Source of the DNA: DATFYM01 sp035315065
Lineage (GTDB): Bacteria > Acidobacteriota > Terriglobia > UBA7540
Direction: 5' to 3'
NCBI GenBank assembly: GCA_035315065.1
Contig: DATFYM010000015.1
Location: 45,961 to 109,960, forward strand
Length of the DNA: 64,000 nucleotides
Positions 15,902-24,296 of this stretch are shown here, in pieces (the stretch's first letter is position 1; each line of letters begins with the position of its first letter). The translations under genes and the position numbers were made by a program. Below the pieces are notes generated by a model that was given only the letters and a program-made list of their open reading frames with translations, was not told the origin of the DNA and did not search any database.

Positions 15902-16844
15902 TTGACGGATTCGCAGTCATGCGAAGGCACGCGGGCGAGCGCGATCCAACCAACAGGTTCGCCACATTTGTTATCTATGAGATAGCCGCTATGACGCAGA
16001 CCAAGCCACAGGGCATATCGCTAGTTAAATCAAAAACTTGTAGAGATCTTCAGGCCGTTTTTGGGAAACGAAGCCTAGCGAAGCCACGACAAACAAAGCA
16101 CTTTTTATCAAGGGCTTATGCGTAAATCCCGGCAAACGAAGCAAAGGAGGATAAACACCGCTAAATCAGTAAGCTACAGCGATTTTCGCCCCATTTTTGG
16201 AGAGATTGCTGCCGACGAACAACTTCTCTCTATTGCGAATTCGAGAATTGTGGTCAGCATCCTAATGCTTTCAATAAGTTGCAGGCATTCTCGGGCGATT
16301 CTCGCGGGTTTTGAATGGACTCAACTTTCTGGTGTGAAAAGCAGGGCACGGCGGACACCGGGGTTTGGGTTTGGCATGTGCATAGGCGGGGCAGGGGTTA
16401 TGGGACTCGCCGACAGAACGTTGCAAGCCGGTCCGAGTTCCCCTAGCACAGGCACTCTTGCCTATGTCTTCGACAAACTCGCCGACAGAACATCGCAGGC
16501 GGTCGCAGTTGCGGATTCGGATGTCCGAATCCGGACAACCATGGAGCAAGCCATTGAAAACAAGAATGTTAAACGAAATTGAATCGCTAACTACCGTGTT
16601 TTCTGTAACATGAGCTATTTTTGAGCGAACGAAATATTTAACGTCGTGGTGGTTGGCACGAAAAACTCGTTGGTTTTTTTCCGACCGATTGCTGAATTGG
16701 GACCGGAGCCGGTGCGAGCTTGATCGAGACGGGCATTTTCGTCCAAGGTGGTGCGCTGGAAGGCGCATGTTGTCTATCGCGTTTTGGACGGAACAAAGTA
16801 TTGCGAAGACCGGCGGCAGACGAGAAAAGGAATAGGAGGCGCAA
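15902..16844. other. 943-bp region without a supported gene
   Basis: Short open frames here have no domain, no consistent ribosome-binding site and atypical composition. Two copies of actcgccgacagaac followed by a GCAAGCCGG/GCAGGCGG-type tail start at about 16409 and 16478, and ccgacagaac also occurs at about 15182. A perfect inverted repeat lies at 16513-16532. The region is relatively AT-rich near 16000-16250 and 16570-16680, as expected for a regulatory or decayed segment. Confidence 0.5.
16513..16532. promoter_or_regulatory. Perfect 9-bp inverted repeat, possible operator
   Basis: GGATTCGGA-tg-TCCGAATCC is a perfect palindrome with a two-base centre, ~310 bases upstream of the HisKA-like gene. 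Its size suits a dimeric repressor or activator site; no T-run follows it, so a terminator is less likely. Confidence 0.35.
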
Positions 16845-17387
16845 GTGGGGCAGAATAACACTAAGAGTTACTCTTCAACGACGCCCGTGTCGCAATCGCT
16901 CGGGGCGACAGGCAACCAAAGTGCATGGAAAACTTCACGGACCAAGCCCGTTGGTCCTGCCAGGAATTCCACAGGCGTTTGGCCAAGGCTGGTAGCCGAT
17001 CAGATTCACAAGATGAGCCAGCCCCTGACGGCCCTTCATGGCACGGTGGAACTTGCCTTACTGTCGGAGAACACGGCAGAAGGATATCGGGCCGCGTTGG
17101 AGGAGTCCTTGGAACAGTTGATCCGGCTGAACGGTATCGTCAGTTCGCTGCGCGACTTGGCAGATGCTGATGCCCAGAATACAGGACCGAAAAGCCGGGT
17201 GCTGAGCATATCAGTTAATCGCGGCCCGTTCGAGAAGGCTACCTTGGCGGTGGAGGTTCCGGGGCGAGTTCGCGCGCGGAAAAAGTCTGTAAGCTCGCCT
17301 TCGGTGTCCACGGGGGAGAGGAACACGGCGCACCATCGGCGAGATCCCCAAAGCATGACCCGGGAGGAGCTAAGAAAACTTTCATAA
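16845..17387 (+). CDS. HisKA-like (DHp-only) protein without ATPase domain
   Basis: 180 residues from GTG 16845 with an excellent TAGGAGG site. Residues ~55-105 (IHKMSQPLTALHGTVELALL, then a second helix LEQLIRLNGIVSSLRDLAD) match the two-helix dimerisation and phospho-acceptor domain of histidine kinases; IHKMSQPLTAL is close to the H-box HEINQPLTAI, with the histidine kept. No N, G1 or G2 box follows, and the ~70-residue tail is basic and low in structure, so it cannot bind ATP as a normal kinase. It may be a phosphotransfer or dimerisation partner of neighbouring regulators. A shortened kinase remnant is the alternative, though the strong ribosome-binding site argues for expression. Confidence 0.65.
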   Translation: MGQNNTKSYSSTTPVSQSLGATGNQSAWKTSRTKPVGPARNSTGVWPRLVADQIHKMSQPLTALHGTVELALLSENTAEGYRAALEESLEQLIRLNGIVSSLRDLADADAQNTGPKSRVLSISVNRGPFEKATLAVEVPGRVRARKKSVSSPSVSTGERNTAHHRRDPQSMTREELRKLS

Positions 17388-17401
17388 TGGCTTAATGTAT
17401 T

Positions 17402-17417
17402 ACTTATGTTAATAAGT
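17402..17417. promoter_or_regulatory. AT-rich palindrome upstream of sigma-54 activator gene
   Basis: ACTTAT-gtta-ATAAGT is a perfect 6-bp inverted repeat in the only strongly AT-rich stretch of this intergenic gap, 80 bases before the activator start. It may be an operator for the master flagellar regulator. Confidence 0.35.
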
Positions 17418-17498
17418 TATGATTTGAGAGCCAGCCCGCTCGCTGGCGCCGAACGGCCTGCGGTTGTCATTTCACTCCCGTAGACCAGGGGGTACTTC

Positions 17499-18671
17499 AT
17501 GCTGATCGTCAGCCCCGATGGTGAATTTCGCGACAAAGTGCTGGAGAAACTGTGTGCTCCTCATCAGCAGGCCAACCAAGCCAACGGCGGAGCCGAGGCG
17601 CTCGCTATGTTGGAATCCGAACAGCACGACGCTCTGCTGCTGGATCGCTGGCTGCCCGACCTCGACGTCGCCGAACTGGCCAGAATCGTGAAGACTGCTT
17701 TCCCCAACGTCCGAGTTTTCGTCGCCGGATCCGACCCGAATTCAGCCTGCCCTTTGGGAATCTGCGCCGGATCAGAGTTTTGCGTTTACTGTGATACCGA
17801 TAAGAACCCTCGATGCGGAAATGGCAAGGGGTTCGCAGCAGCCAAGAACGGCTTCGGAACCGGGAACGGCAGCGGTTCCTTGCACGGCAATGGCAACGGC
17901 AACGGTTACAAGCCCGTTGAGCCCCTGCCGGGAATGATCGGAGAAAGCTGCGCCATGCAGCAAGTGTACCGCCTGGCGAGGCTGGTGACGGCACGGTCGA
18001 CTCCGGTGCTGGTGATGGGAGAAACGGGAACGGGAAAGGAGCTCGTCGCGCGGGCCATCCATCAGCTTGGGCCCCGAGCCCGGCAGCCGATGGTAACGGT
18101 GAACTGTGCGGCGATTCCCGAACCGCTGCTGGAAGCGGAGTTGTTCGGCCACGCGCGCGGCGCTTTCACCGGCGCTTTCCAGTCGCGTCTGGGCCGGATC
18201 CATTCCGCTCACGGCGGAACGCTGTTCCTGGACGAGGTGGGCGAGGTCCCGCTGAGTATCCAGGTGAAGCTCCTGCGGTTTCTGCAAGAGGGCGAGGTGC
18301 AGCGGTTGGGCAGCCCTGATGTCATTCGCGTCGACGTCCGCGTGATTGCCGCCACCAATGCCGACCTGACCAAACGCATCGCCGAGGGACAGTTCCGCGA
18401 GGACCTTTACTACCGGCTCATGGTATTCCCCATTCCCCTCGCCCCGCTCCGTAGTCGTCCCGAGGACATTCTTCCCTTAACCATCTCTTTCCTCCGCGAC
18501 CTTTGCCAGGAGGCCGGCGTTCAGCCCAAGACCCTGTCGCCCGCCGCGAGAGACCTGCTCAAGGACCAGTCCTGGCCGGGGAACATCCGGGAGCTTCGGC
18601 ACAAGATCGAGCGTGCCTTCATCCTTTCCGAGGACTCGCCAGAGATACTGCCCGAGCACGTGACCCTGTGA
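17499..18671 (+). CDS. Sigma-54-dependent activator, degenerate receiver, Cys cluster, no DNA-binding domain
   Basis: 390 residues, FlrA/FleQ-like. Residues 1-~80 resemble a receiver but the acidic pair is lost (MLIVSPDGEF); an Asp remains in LLLDRWLPDLD, and the switch lysine region is missing. Five cysteines follow at 84, 89, 95, 98 and 106 (CX4CX5CX2CX7C), then a Gly/Asn-rich linker. Residues ~145-385 are a full AAA+ domain: Walker A GETGTGKELVARAI, sigma-54-contacting GAFTGA, Walker B GGTLFLDEVGE, and WPGNIRELRHKIERAF. The protein ends right after this, with no Fis-type helix-turn-helix. It should drive open-complex formation at flagellar sigma-54 promoters, acting from solution or through a partner, as proposed for Helicobacter FlgR. 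Confidence 0.85.
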   Translation: MLIVSPDGEFRDKVLEKLCAPHQQANQANGGAEALAMLESEQHDALLLDRWLPDLDVAELARIVKTAFPNVRVFVAGSDPNSACPLGICAGSEFCVYCDTDKNPRCGNGKGFAAAKNGFGTGNGSGSLHGNGNGNGYKPVEPLPGMIGESCAMQQVYRLARLVTARSTPVLVMGETGTGKELVARAIHQLGPRARQPMVTVNCAAIPEPLLEAELFGHARGAFTGAFQSRLGRIHSAHGGTLFLDEVGEVPLSIQVKLLRFLQEGEVQRLGSPDVIRVDVRVIAATNADLTKRIAEGQFREDLYYRLMVFPIPLAPLRSRPEDILPLTISFLRDLCQEAGVQPKTLSPAARDLLKDQSWPGNIRELRHKIERAFILSEDSPEILPEHVTL

Positions 18672-18763
18672 CCGCTACGACGAGATGGGACGAGGGAGTC
18701 ACGGGAAGGAGGTCCCGCGCCCCGCACTCGAATTAGAGGAATTTTACCTCCCGCTTCAAATCT

Positions 18764-18779
18764 TGGCAGTGATCGTGCA
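18764..18779 (+). promoter_or_regulatory. Candidate sigma-54 promoter before the FlrB-like kinase
   Basis: TGGCAGTGATCGTGCA has GG and GC at the correct spacing and matches TGGCA at -24 and TGCA at -12. The predicted start (~18790) falls at the beginning of the kinase gene, so it would give a nearly leaderless transcript from ATG 18794. That tight placement lowers confidence. Confidence 0.35.
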
Positions 18780-18784
18780 CTCCA

Positions 18785-20050
18785 GTGACCGCTATGCCGA
18801 CTTTGCCCACTACCGGGGAAATATTGCCGGCGCCGATCCAGACTCTGGCGCCGGACCCCGAGGCGCTCAACCAGGCTTTTGAGTCTTTTGCTCAAGCCGC
18901 GGGCTCGCTGGAGGCTTCCTACGGGCAGCTTCAGGCGGAATTGGCTGGGCTGCGTCACGAACTGGAAGTCAAGAACCGCGACCTGCAACAAAGCCTGGCT
19001 GCCAACGAGAGTATGCGAGCCTGGCTCAGCCGAACCCTGCAAGGGCTACCTTGCGGGGTTCTGGTAGCTGATTCCAATCTTCAGTTGCGATTGGCAAACC
19101 CGGAGGCACGCCGTCTGCTGGCCATCGATCAAAAGTCGACTATGCGAAACTTCGCTCCCGTTCCGGAATCTTTGCAGAAGCTTCTGGTCGATATTATCTT
19201 CAGCGGCCCCGGGGCGGAGCGGATCTGGCCACTGGAAGGGGGGGAAGGCGAGCGCTTGATCGCGATAACGTGCGCTGTCCTGCCCGAGCCCTCGTCCGAG
19301 CGCGGAGACTTTGTCTTCATCTTACGCGACGTCACAGAACAACGGCGGCTGGAGCGGGAGCGCGAGTCAGCGCGCCGCCTCCAGGCCCTGGGTGAGATGA
19401 CCACAGTGTTGGCACACGAGATTCGCAACCCCTTGGCCAGTCTTGAGCTTTTCGCCGGCCTGATCAGTGACGCCACGCGCGAGCAACTCGATGTGAGCCA
19501 ATGGTGCGTACACCTGCAAGCCGGCCTCCGGGCTCTCTCCGCCACGGTGAACAATGTCTTGCAGTTCCACACCCAGGCTCCCCCGCAAAGGGTACCGGTC
19601 GATGTCGAGAAGCTGCTGGACGATACGCTGGAGTTTCTTCAACCACTGGCTTTGCAGCGTGGCATGGCGATTCGCCTGATGAAACCGAACAACAACCAGG
19701 AGGGCATCTGGATTCATGGCGACGCGCATCGTCTGCAGCAGGTCTTCTTCAACCTGGCGATCAACGCCTTTCGCGCCATGTCCTCCGGTGGGATCCTGAC
19801 GGTCCGAGTGCGCCGCGGTCAGTTGGAAGGCGCGAACCAGGGGGCGCGGATTGATTTTGAAGATCAAGGTAGTGGCATCGCGCCGGAGAACCTCCAGAAG
19901 ATTTTCGCGGCCGGGTTCACGACGACCCCGGGCAGCCCCGGGCTGGGCCTCGCGGTTTCGAAACGGGTGGTGGAACAGAACGGGGGCACGCTTCGAGTGA
20001 AGAGCGCTCCTCACCACGGCAGCACTTTTACCATGGCTTTTCCGAGCTAG
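18785..20050 (+). CDS. FlrB/FleS-like sensor histidine kinase
   Basis: 421 residues from GTG 18785 (ATG 18794 is equally possible; neither has a clear ribosome-binding site). A coiled-coil (~30-75) leads to a PAS domain (~78-185), a HisKA domain with phospho-acceptor His in TVLAHEIRNPLASLELFAGL, and an ATPase domain with N-box VFFNLAINAFRAMSSGG, G1 DQGSGIAPENL and G2 GSPGLGLAVSKRVVEQNGG. No membrane span is present, so it is cytoplasmic, as for FlrB/FleS/FlgS. It directly precedes its likely partner, the NtrC-type regulator. In Vibrio and Pseudomonas this pair turns on hook-basal-body genes through sigma-54. Confidence 0.9.
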   Translation: MTAMPTLPTTGEILPAPIQTLAPDPEALNQAFESFAQAAGSLEASYGQLQAELAGLRHELEVKNRDLQQSLAANESMRAWLSRTLQGLPCGVLVADSNLQLRLANPEARRLLAIDQKSTMRNFAPVPESLQKLLVDIIFSGPGAERIWPLEGGEGERLIAITCAVLPEPSSERGDFVFILRDVTEQRRLERERESARRLQALGEMTTVLAHEIRNPLASLELFAGLISDATREQLDVSQWCVHLQAGLRALSATVNNVLQFHTQAPPQRVPVDVEKLLDDTLEFLQPLALQRGMAIRLMKPNNNQEGIWIHGDAHRLQQVFFNLAINAFRAMSSGGILTVRVRRGQLEGANQGARIDFEDQGSGIAPENLQKIFAAGFTTTPGSPGLGLAVSKRVVEQNGGTLRVKSAPHHGSTFTMAFPS

Positions 20051-20099
20051 GGAGTTTGGCAAGCGGGGCGGCTGGTGGCCGCGCCGGCAAGGATGGCAG

Positions 20100-21431
20100 A
20101 TGACGGACGTTCTGGTGGTTGATGACGAAGTCGGAATGCGAGCGGCATTGGAGGCGAGCTTTCGGCGCAGCGGCTGGAGGGTGCGTACGGCCTCAGGCAA
20201 GAACGAGGCTCTGGCTCTTTTTCGCTCCGCCCCTTGCCCGCTGGTGGTCACCGACATGCGGATGCCGGACGGCGACGGCTTGGCGGTGATGCAAGGCATA
20301 AGAACCATGGCGCCGGAAGCAGCGGTGATCTTCCTCACGGCCTTCGGAAACGTTCCCGAAGCGGTCACGGCGATGAAGGAAGGAGCTTGCGACTATCTGA
20401 TCAAGCCCGTGCCCTTCGAGCAACTGCGGCAGGCCGCGGAACGGATCCTGGGCCGGCGCGACCAAGCCCAACCCGACGCGGCGGAAGCGCGTCTCATAGG
20501 CAGGTCGCCGCGCTTCCGGACTCTGGTCGAGATCGCCCGGCGCGCCGCGAAGACCGAAGCTGACATTCTCATCGAGGCCGAAAGCGGCACCGGGAAAGAG
20601 GTTTTGGCCCGGTTCATCCATCTCGCCAGCCCGCGCCGCGACGGTCCCTTCGTAGCCGTGAATTGCGCTGCCTTTCCCGAGACGCTCCTGGAAAGTGAAC
20701 TCTTCGGCCACGTGCGCGGCGCTTTCACCGGCGCCATGAACTCGAAGCCGGGGCGATTCGAACTGGCTAACGGCGGCACGCTGCTGTTGGACGAGGTGAG
20801 CGAGATGCCGCTGACATTGCAGCCCAAACTGCTGCGCGTGCTACAGGAGCGCGAAGTGGACCGGCTGGGCGACACTCGCTCGGTGAAGGTCGACGTTCGA
20901 GTGATTGCCACCACCAACCGCCGCCTGCGCGATTCCGTCCAGCAGGGCGGCTTTCGCGCCGATTTGTATTACCGTCTCAATGTGATTCCGCTGGCGCTTC
21001 CTCCTTTGCGCGAGCGCCGCGAGGATATCCCGGAGTTGGCGCAACATTTTGTCCGGCAATACGGAGCCGGTGCCGGGGGCCGGGAAGTCACGCTCTCGGC
21101 CGAGCTTCTGGAACGCCTACAGCAGTACGATTGGCCGGGAAACATCCGCGAGCTGGAGAATCTGATTCGACGCGTGCTCGCTCTCTCACCCGGGCCCGTG
21201 ATCGGCCTCGAAGTACTGAACGGATATGAATTCAACTGCGCAGTCCCAACCGCTTCGGCGCCGGTCGAGCCGGGCTTGACCCTGCGAGAACTGGAGCGGC
21301 GACTCGTCGAGCGCACGCTCGAGGCCACCGGAGGCAACCGCACCCGCGCCGCTGACCTGTTGGGTGTCAGTCTCAGAACCGTCCGCAATAAGATTCGCGA
21401 ATACGGCCTTGGGCCACGGAGGATGGCATGA
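20100..21431 (+). CDS. FlrC/FleR-like sigma-54 response regulator
   Basis: 443 residues. The receiver (1-~118) is complete: VVDDEVGMR, phospho-acceptor in PLVVTDMRMPDGDGL, IFLTAFG and YLIKPVP. The AAA+ domain (~135-365) has EAESGTGKEVLARF, GAFTGA and GGTLLLDEVSEMPL. The C terminus carries a Fis-type helix-turn-helix (GGNRTRAADLLGVSLRTVRN). The stop overlaps the flgB start (ATGA), so this regulator is in the same operon as the structural genes and should form a feedback loop. It is the probable target of the upstream kinase. Confidence 0.93.
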   Translation: MTDVLVVDDEVGMRAALEASFRRSGWRVRTASGKNEALALFRSAPCPLVVTDMRMPDGDGLAVMQGIRTMAPEAAVIFLTAFGNVPEAVTAMKEGACDYLIKPVPFEQLRQAAERILGRRDQAQPDAAEARLIGRSPRFRTLVEIARRAAKTEADILIEAESGTGKEVLARFIHLASPRRDGPFVAVNCAAFPETLLESELFGHVRGAFTGAMNSKPGRFELANGGTLLLDEVSEMPLTLQPKLLRVLQEREVDRLGDTRSVKVDVRVIATTNRRLRDSVQQGGFRADLYYRLNVIPLALPPLRERREDIPELAQHFVRQYGAGAGGREVTLSAELLERLQQYDWPGNIRELENLIRRVLALSPGPVIGLEVLNGYEFNCAVPTASAPVEPGLTLRELERRLVERTLEATGGNRTRAADLLGVSLRTVRNKIREYGLGPRRMA

Positions 21432-21778
21432 GCTGGATCGATTCCAATCTCCTCGGTCAGATCGAGGGCTTCCTGCACCTGGCGTCTTTCCGGGAGGCTC
21501 TGGTGGCAAACAATATCGCCAACCTGGATACGCCCAAGTACCACACGCGCGACGTCGACTTCGAAGCCGAGCTTCGAAAAGCGCAAATGGAGCCGTCCGT
21601 TTCTTTCGAGCCCCACGTCCGGCAAGTCCGGGGACTGGTGGAACGTCCCGACGGCAACAACGTCGACATGGATCGCGAAGGCATGCTGCTCGCTCAGAGC
21701 CAGTTGATGTATCGGCTGGGGGTTCAACTGTTGCGGGACCAGTTCAAAACTCTGCAGTCGGTGATCGAAAGTCAGTGA
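21428..21778 (+). CDS. flgB: Flagellar proximal rod protein FlgB
   Basis: 116 residues. It shows the rod/hook family N-terminal motif LVANNIANLDTPKYHTRDVD and the C-terminal helix MYRLGVQLLRDQFKTLQSVI. FlgB forms the rod portion nearest the MS ring and is exported by the flagellar type III system, so it has no signal peptide. Its start overlaps the regulator stop by four bases. flgC follows after 14 bases. Confidence 0.95.
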   Translation: MSWIDSNLLGQIEGFLHLASFREALVANNIANLDTPKYHTRDVDFEAELRKAQMEPSVSFEPHVRQVRGLVERPDGNNVDMDREGMLLAQSQLMYRLGVQLLRDQFKTLQSVIESQ

Positions 21779-21792
21779 AGGGAGCTAAGAAG

Positions 21793-22233
21793 ATGAACCT
21801 GTTCGGCGTTCTCGATCTCAGCGCTTCCGCGCTTCAAGCCCAGCGGCAGCGCGCGGAGGTGGTGGCCAGTAACCTGGCCAATGCGGAAACCACCCATACA
21901 TCTCAGGGCGGACCTTACGAGAAGCAGGAAGTTGTATTCGGACCGGAGAGGCTACGCGCCGGCAGCTTTGATGTGGCTCTTGCCTCGTTCAACGACGTGC
22001 ACATGCGGGGCGTCCGCGTCGAGCGCGTCGTCACCGATCAGGCCCCGCCGGTCCGGCGGTACGAACCTGGACATCCCGACGCGGACTCCCAAGGCTATGT
22101 GTCGTTCCCGGCCATCAATCCGACCGAGGAGATGGTGAACTTGATGAGCGCGGCGCGGTCTTACCAAATGAATATTTCGGCAGTGCAGGCGACTAAGGCG
22201 ATGATCCAGGACGCAATCACCATTTTGCAGTAA
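21793..22233 (+). CDS. flgC: Flagellar proximal rod protein FlgC
   Basis: 146 residues from ATG 21793 with AGGGAG upstream; the longer open frame to 21364 is a shadow of the regulator. Rod motif VVASNLANAETTHTSQGGPY near the N terminus and the C-terminal NLMSAARSYQMNISAVQATK are diagnostic of FlgC. It builds the proximal rod with FlgB and FlgF. Confidence 0.95.
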   Translation: MNLFGVLDLSASALQAQRQRAEVVASNLANAETTHTSQGGPYEKQEVVFGPERLRAGSFDVALASFNDVHMRGVRVERVVTDQAPPVRRYEPGHPDADSQGYVSFPAINPTEEMVNLMSAARSYQMNISAVQATKAMIQDAITILQ

Positions 22234-22273
22234 TTGAGGTACGGCCGGCAGCATCAGGGGCTGGATTAGGGCA

Positions 22274-22579
22274 ATGAGCAACGTCATCAGCGGTCTACCG
22301 CCGCTAGACCCGGGGCGGTTCCAAACCGAAGTCTCGAAGCCGGCAGCCGGTAATGGGCCAGGGTTTCTCGATACGTTACGGAAGACCCTGGATCAAGCCC
22401 AGCAGATCCAGGGCGAAGCTGACCAGAAGGTTTCGAACCTTCTGAGCGGCCGGGGAACTGAAGACGTACAGTCGGTGATGGTGGCGGCGGAGAAAGCCGA
22501 CCTCTCGTTCCAACTCGTGATGCAAGTGCGCAACAAGATCGTTCAAGCCTACAAGGAAGTTTCGGGACTGCAGTTCTAA
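22274..22579 (+). CDS. fliE: MS-ring/rod adaptor FliE
   Basis: 101 residues. The central and C-terminal helices (FLDTLRKTLDQAQQIQGEAD, then VQSVMVAAEKADLSFQLVMQ and VRNKIVQAYKEVSGLQF) are typical of FliE, which links the MS ring to the rod and opens the export gate. It lies in the usual flgB-flgC-fliE-fliF order. Confidence 0.95.
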   Translation: MSNVISGLPPLDPGRFQTEVSKPAAGNGPGFLDTLRKTLDQAQQIQGEADQKVSNLLSGRGTEDVQSVMVAAEKADLSFQLVMQVRNKIVQAYKEVSGLQF

Positions 22580-22589
22580 AGGCTGACTC

Positions 22590-24296
22590 ATGGCTATCGA
22601 CCGCCGACAAATCGTCACCCAAGCCACCATCTTCCTTCGGGGTTTGACTGCCCGCCAGAAGATCATTTTGGGGACGAGCCTCGTGGCGGTCGCGGGCGTC
22701 GTTTGGCTCTTTGTGGTGCTGGCCGGAAAGGGCGATTATAAGCCTCTCTACTCAGGCCTCTCTCCGGAAGACACGCAAACCATCTCCCAACGCCTGGCCG
22801 CGCAGAACATACCTTTTCAGCTTTCGAGCGATCGTACGAGTTTGAGCGTTCCCGCCGACCAGATTGACAAAGTGCGCCTGCAGATGGCCTCCGCGGGTTT
22901 GCCCGTTACCGGACGGCTGGGTTTCGAGCTTTTCGATAAGCCGAACTGGGCGGGAAGCGACTTTTATGAACAGGTAAACTACCAGCGAGCGCTCGAGGGC
23001 GAGCTCGAAAGAACGATCGAGTCCTTGAGCGACGTTCAGGGCGCGCGGGTGCATCTTGTGCTGCCGAAAGAATCCCTCTTTACCGAGCGCGAACGTGAAG
23101 CCAAAGCCGCCGTGCTGGTGAAACTGCGAGGGCCGCGCCTTTCCGAGGAGTCGATCAACTCCATTACCTACCTTGTGGCCAGCTCGGTGGATAACCTGAA
23201 GCCCGAGAATGTGACCGTCGTAGACGCCGACGGGCGGGTTCCGATCTCCAACCATGGAAGCGACCGGCAGACGGGGTCGCGTGGCGACGCCGACTTCGAG
23301 ACAGCCCTGACCCAAAAGCTCACTGCGACGCTGACTCCCGTCCTCGGGGTCGAGCACGTCCGGAGCAGCGTCTCGGTGGATTTTGAAACGGCTTCGAATG
23401 ACACCACCCAGGAAACCTACGACCCGAACGGGGTCGTGGCGCTCACGTCCCAAACCAGCAGCGAGCAGCTCCGTGACGGGGCAAGTGAAGGTATCCCCGG
23501 CACCCCCAGTAATGTTCCCCAGGCGAAAGTCGCCGATGCCTCCAAAGCGGCGGCTGGCGCCGCCCCGAACTTGAAGTCCCCTCAGGCCGGAAGCACGAAG
23601 GCAGAGGACACGAACGAGGGTGACGGCGCGACGCAAGGCGAGCGGACCGAAAGCAAGACGTTCGCGGTGAGCAGGACTCTGCGCCATACGTTGCAGCCTC
23701 CCGGAAGCATCAAGAGAATTTCCGCCGTGGTACTGGTGGACGACGCCGTGGAGACCAAGGTTGAAGACGGAAACACTGTTGAAACGCGGCGCAAGCGGAC
23801 TCCCGATGAGTTGAAACAGATCCAGGACCTGGCGTCGGCGGCGATCGGAATCGACCCCGCACGTGGCGACCATCTGACGGTCGAGGGTCTTTCGTTCCTG
23901 GGGTTACCCAAAGAGAATCCGGCGGAGCCTACGCTCGCGGATCAGGTTCTGCCTGTCGTCCAGCAGTGGTCGACCTTGATCCGGTACGGGGTTCTGTTAT
24001 CGCTCTTCGCTCTGGTTTATCTCCTGATCCTCCGACCCCTGAAAAAGCAAATGGTGATCACTCTCAGCAGGATGCCTCGCCTGCCGCGGGGGGAGCGGCC
24101 GGCGCTAGTCGGAGCGACGGCAACCGGGATTCTGCCAAATGAAACGCAAGAAGCCATTCAAATCGAACCGGTGGAAACGGCGGAGTCCAAGCGGCATGAA
24201 GAGTTGAAAAGGTCGATCGCCAAACGCGTCGAAAAAGAGCCGGAGGAGGCCAGCCGGGTGATCCAGAGCTGGCTCCTCGACGATGAGGGGGCATAG
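22590..24296 (+). CDS. fliF: MS-ring protein FliF
   Basis: 568 residues with two membrane spans (about residues 30-52, IILGTSLVAVAGVVWLFVVL, and about 465-487, YGVLLSLFALVYLLILRPL). The periplasmic ring-building motifs include LYSGLSPEDTQTI, FELFDKPNWAGSDFYEQVNY and RVHLVLPKESLF. The C-terminal cytoplasmic tail (residues ~540-568, RVIQSWLLDDE) matches the FliG-binding segment. A Ser/Ala/Thr-rich stretch (~285-350) replaces a less conserved periplasmic region. FliF forms the inner-membrane base of the motor. Its stop overlaps the fliG start by one base. Confidence 0.96.
   Translation: MAIDRRQIVTQATIFLRGLTARQKIILGTSLVAVAGVVWLFVVLAGKGDYKPLYSGLSPEDTQTISQRLAAQNIPFQLSSDRTSLSVPADQIDKVRLQMASAGLPVTGRLGFELFDKPNWAGSDFYEQVNYQRALEGELERTIESLSDVQGARVHLVLPKESLFTEREREAKAAVLVKLRGPRLSEESINSITYLVASSVDNLKPENVTVVDADGRVPISNHGSDRQTGSRGDADFETALTQKLTATLTPVLGVEHVRSSVSVDFETASNDTTQETYDPNGVVALTSQTSSEQLRDGASEGIPGTPSNVPQAKVADASKAAAGAAPNLKSPQAGSTKAEDTNEGDGATQGERTESKTFAVSRTLRHTLQPPGSIKRISAVVLVDDAVETKVEDGNTVETRRKRTPDELKQIQDLASAAIGIDPARGDHLTVEGLSFLGLPKENPAEPTLADQVLPVVQQWSTLIRYGVLLSLFALVYLLILRPLKKQMVITLSRMPRLPRGERPALVGATATGILPNETQEAIQIEPVETAESKRHEELKRSIAKRVEKEPEEASRVIQSWLLDDEGA

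Noticed and set aside
15919..16582. Two short open frames downstream of the OmpR-type regulator
   Set aside because: No family resemblance, overlapping weak starts and repeat content; treated as non-coding.
16654..16675. TGGCACG element upstream of the HisKA-only gene
   Set aside because: A perfect -24 half, but no TTGC or GC at the required distance; the next TTGG is too far.
22752..23873. 373-codon open frame antisense to fliF
   Set aside because: High-GC shadow of fliF; no domain or ribosome-binding site, and fliF is clearly the real gene.
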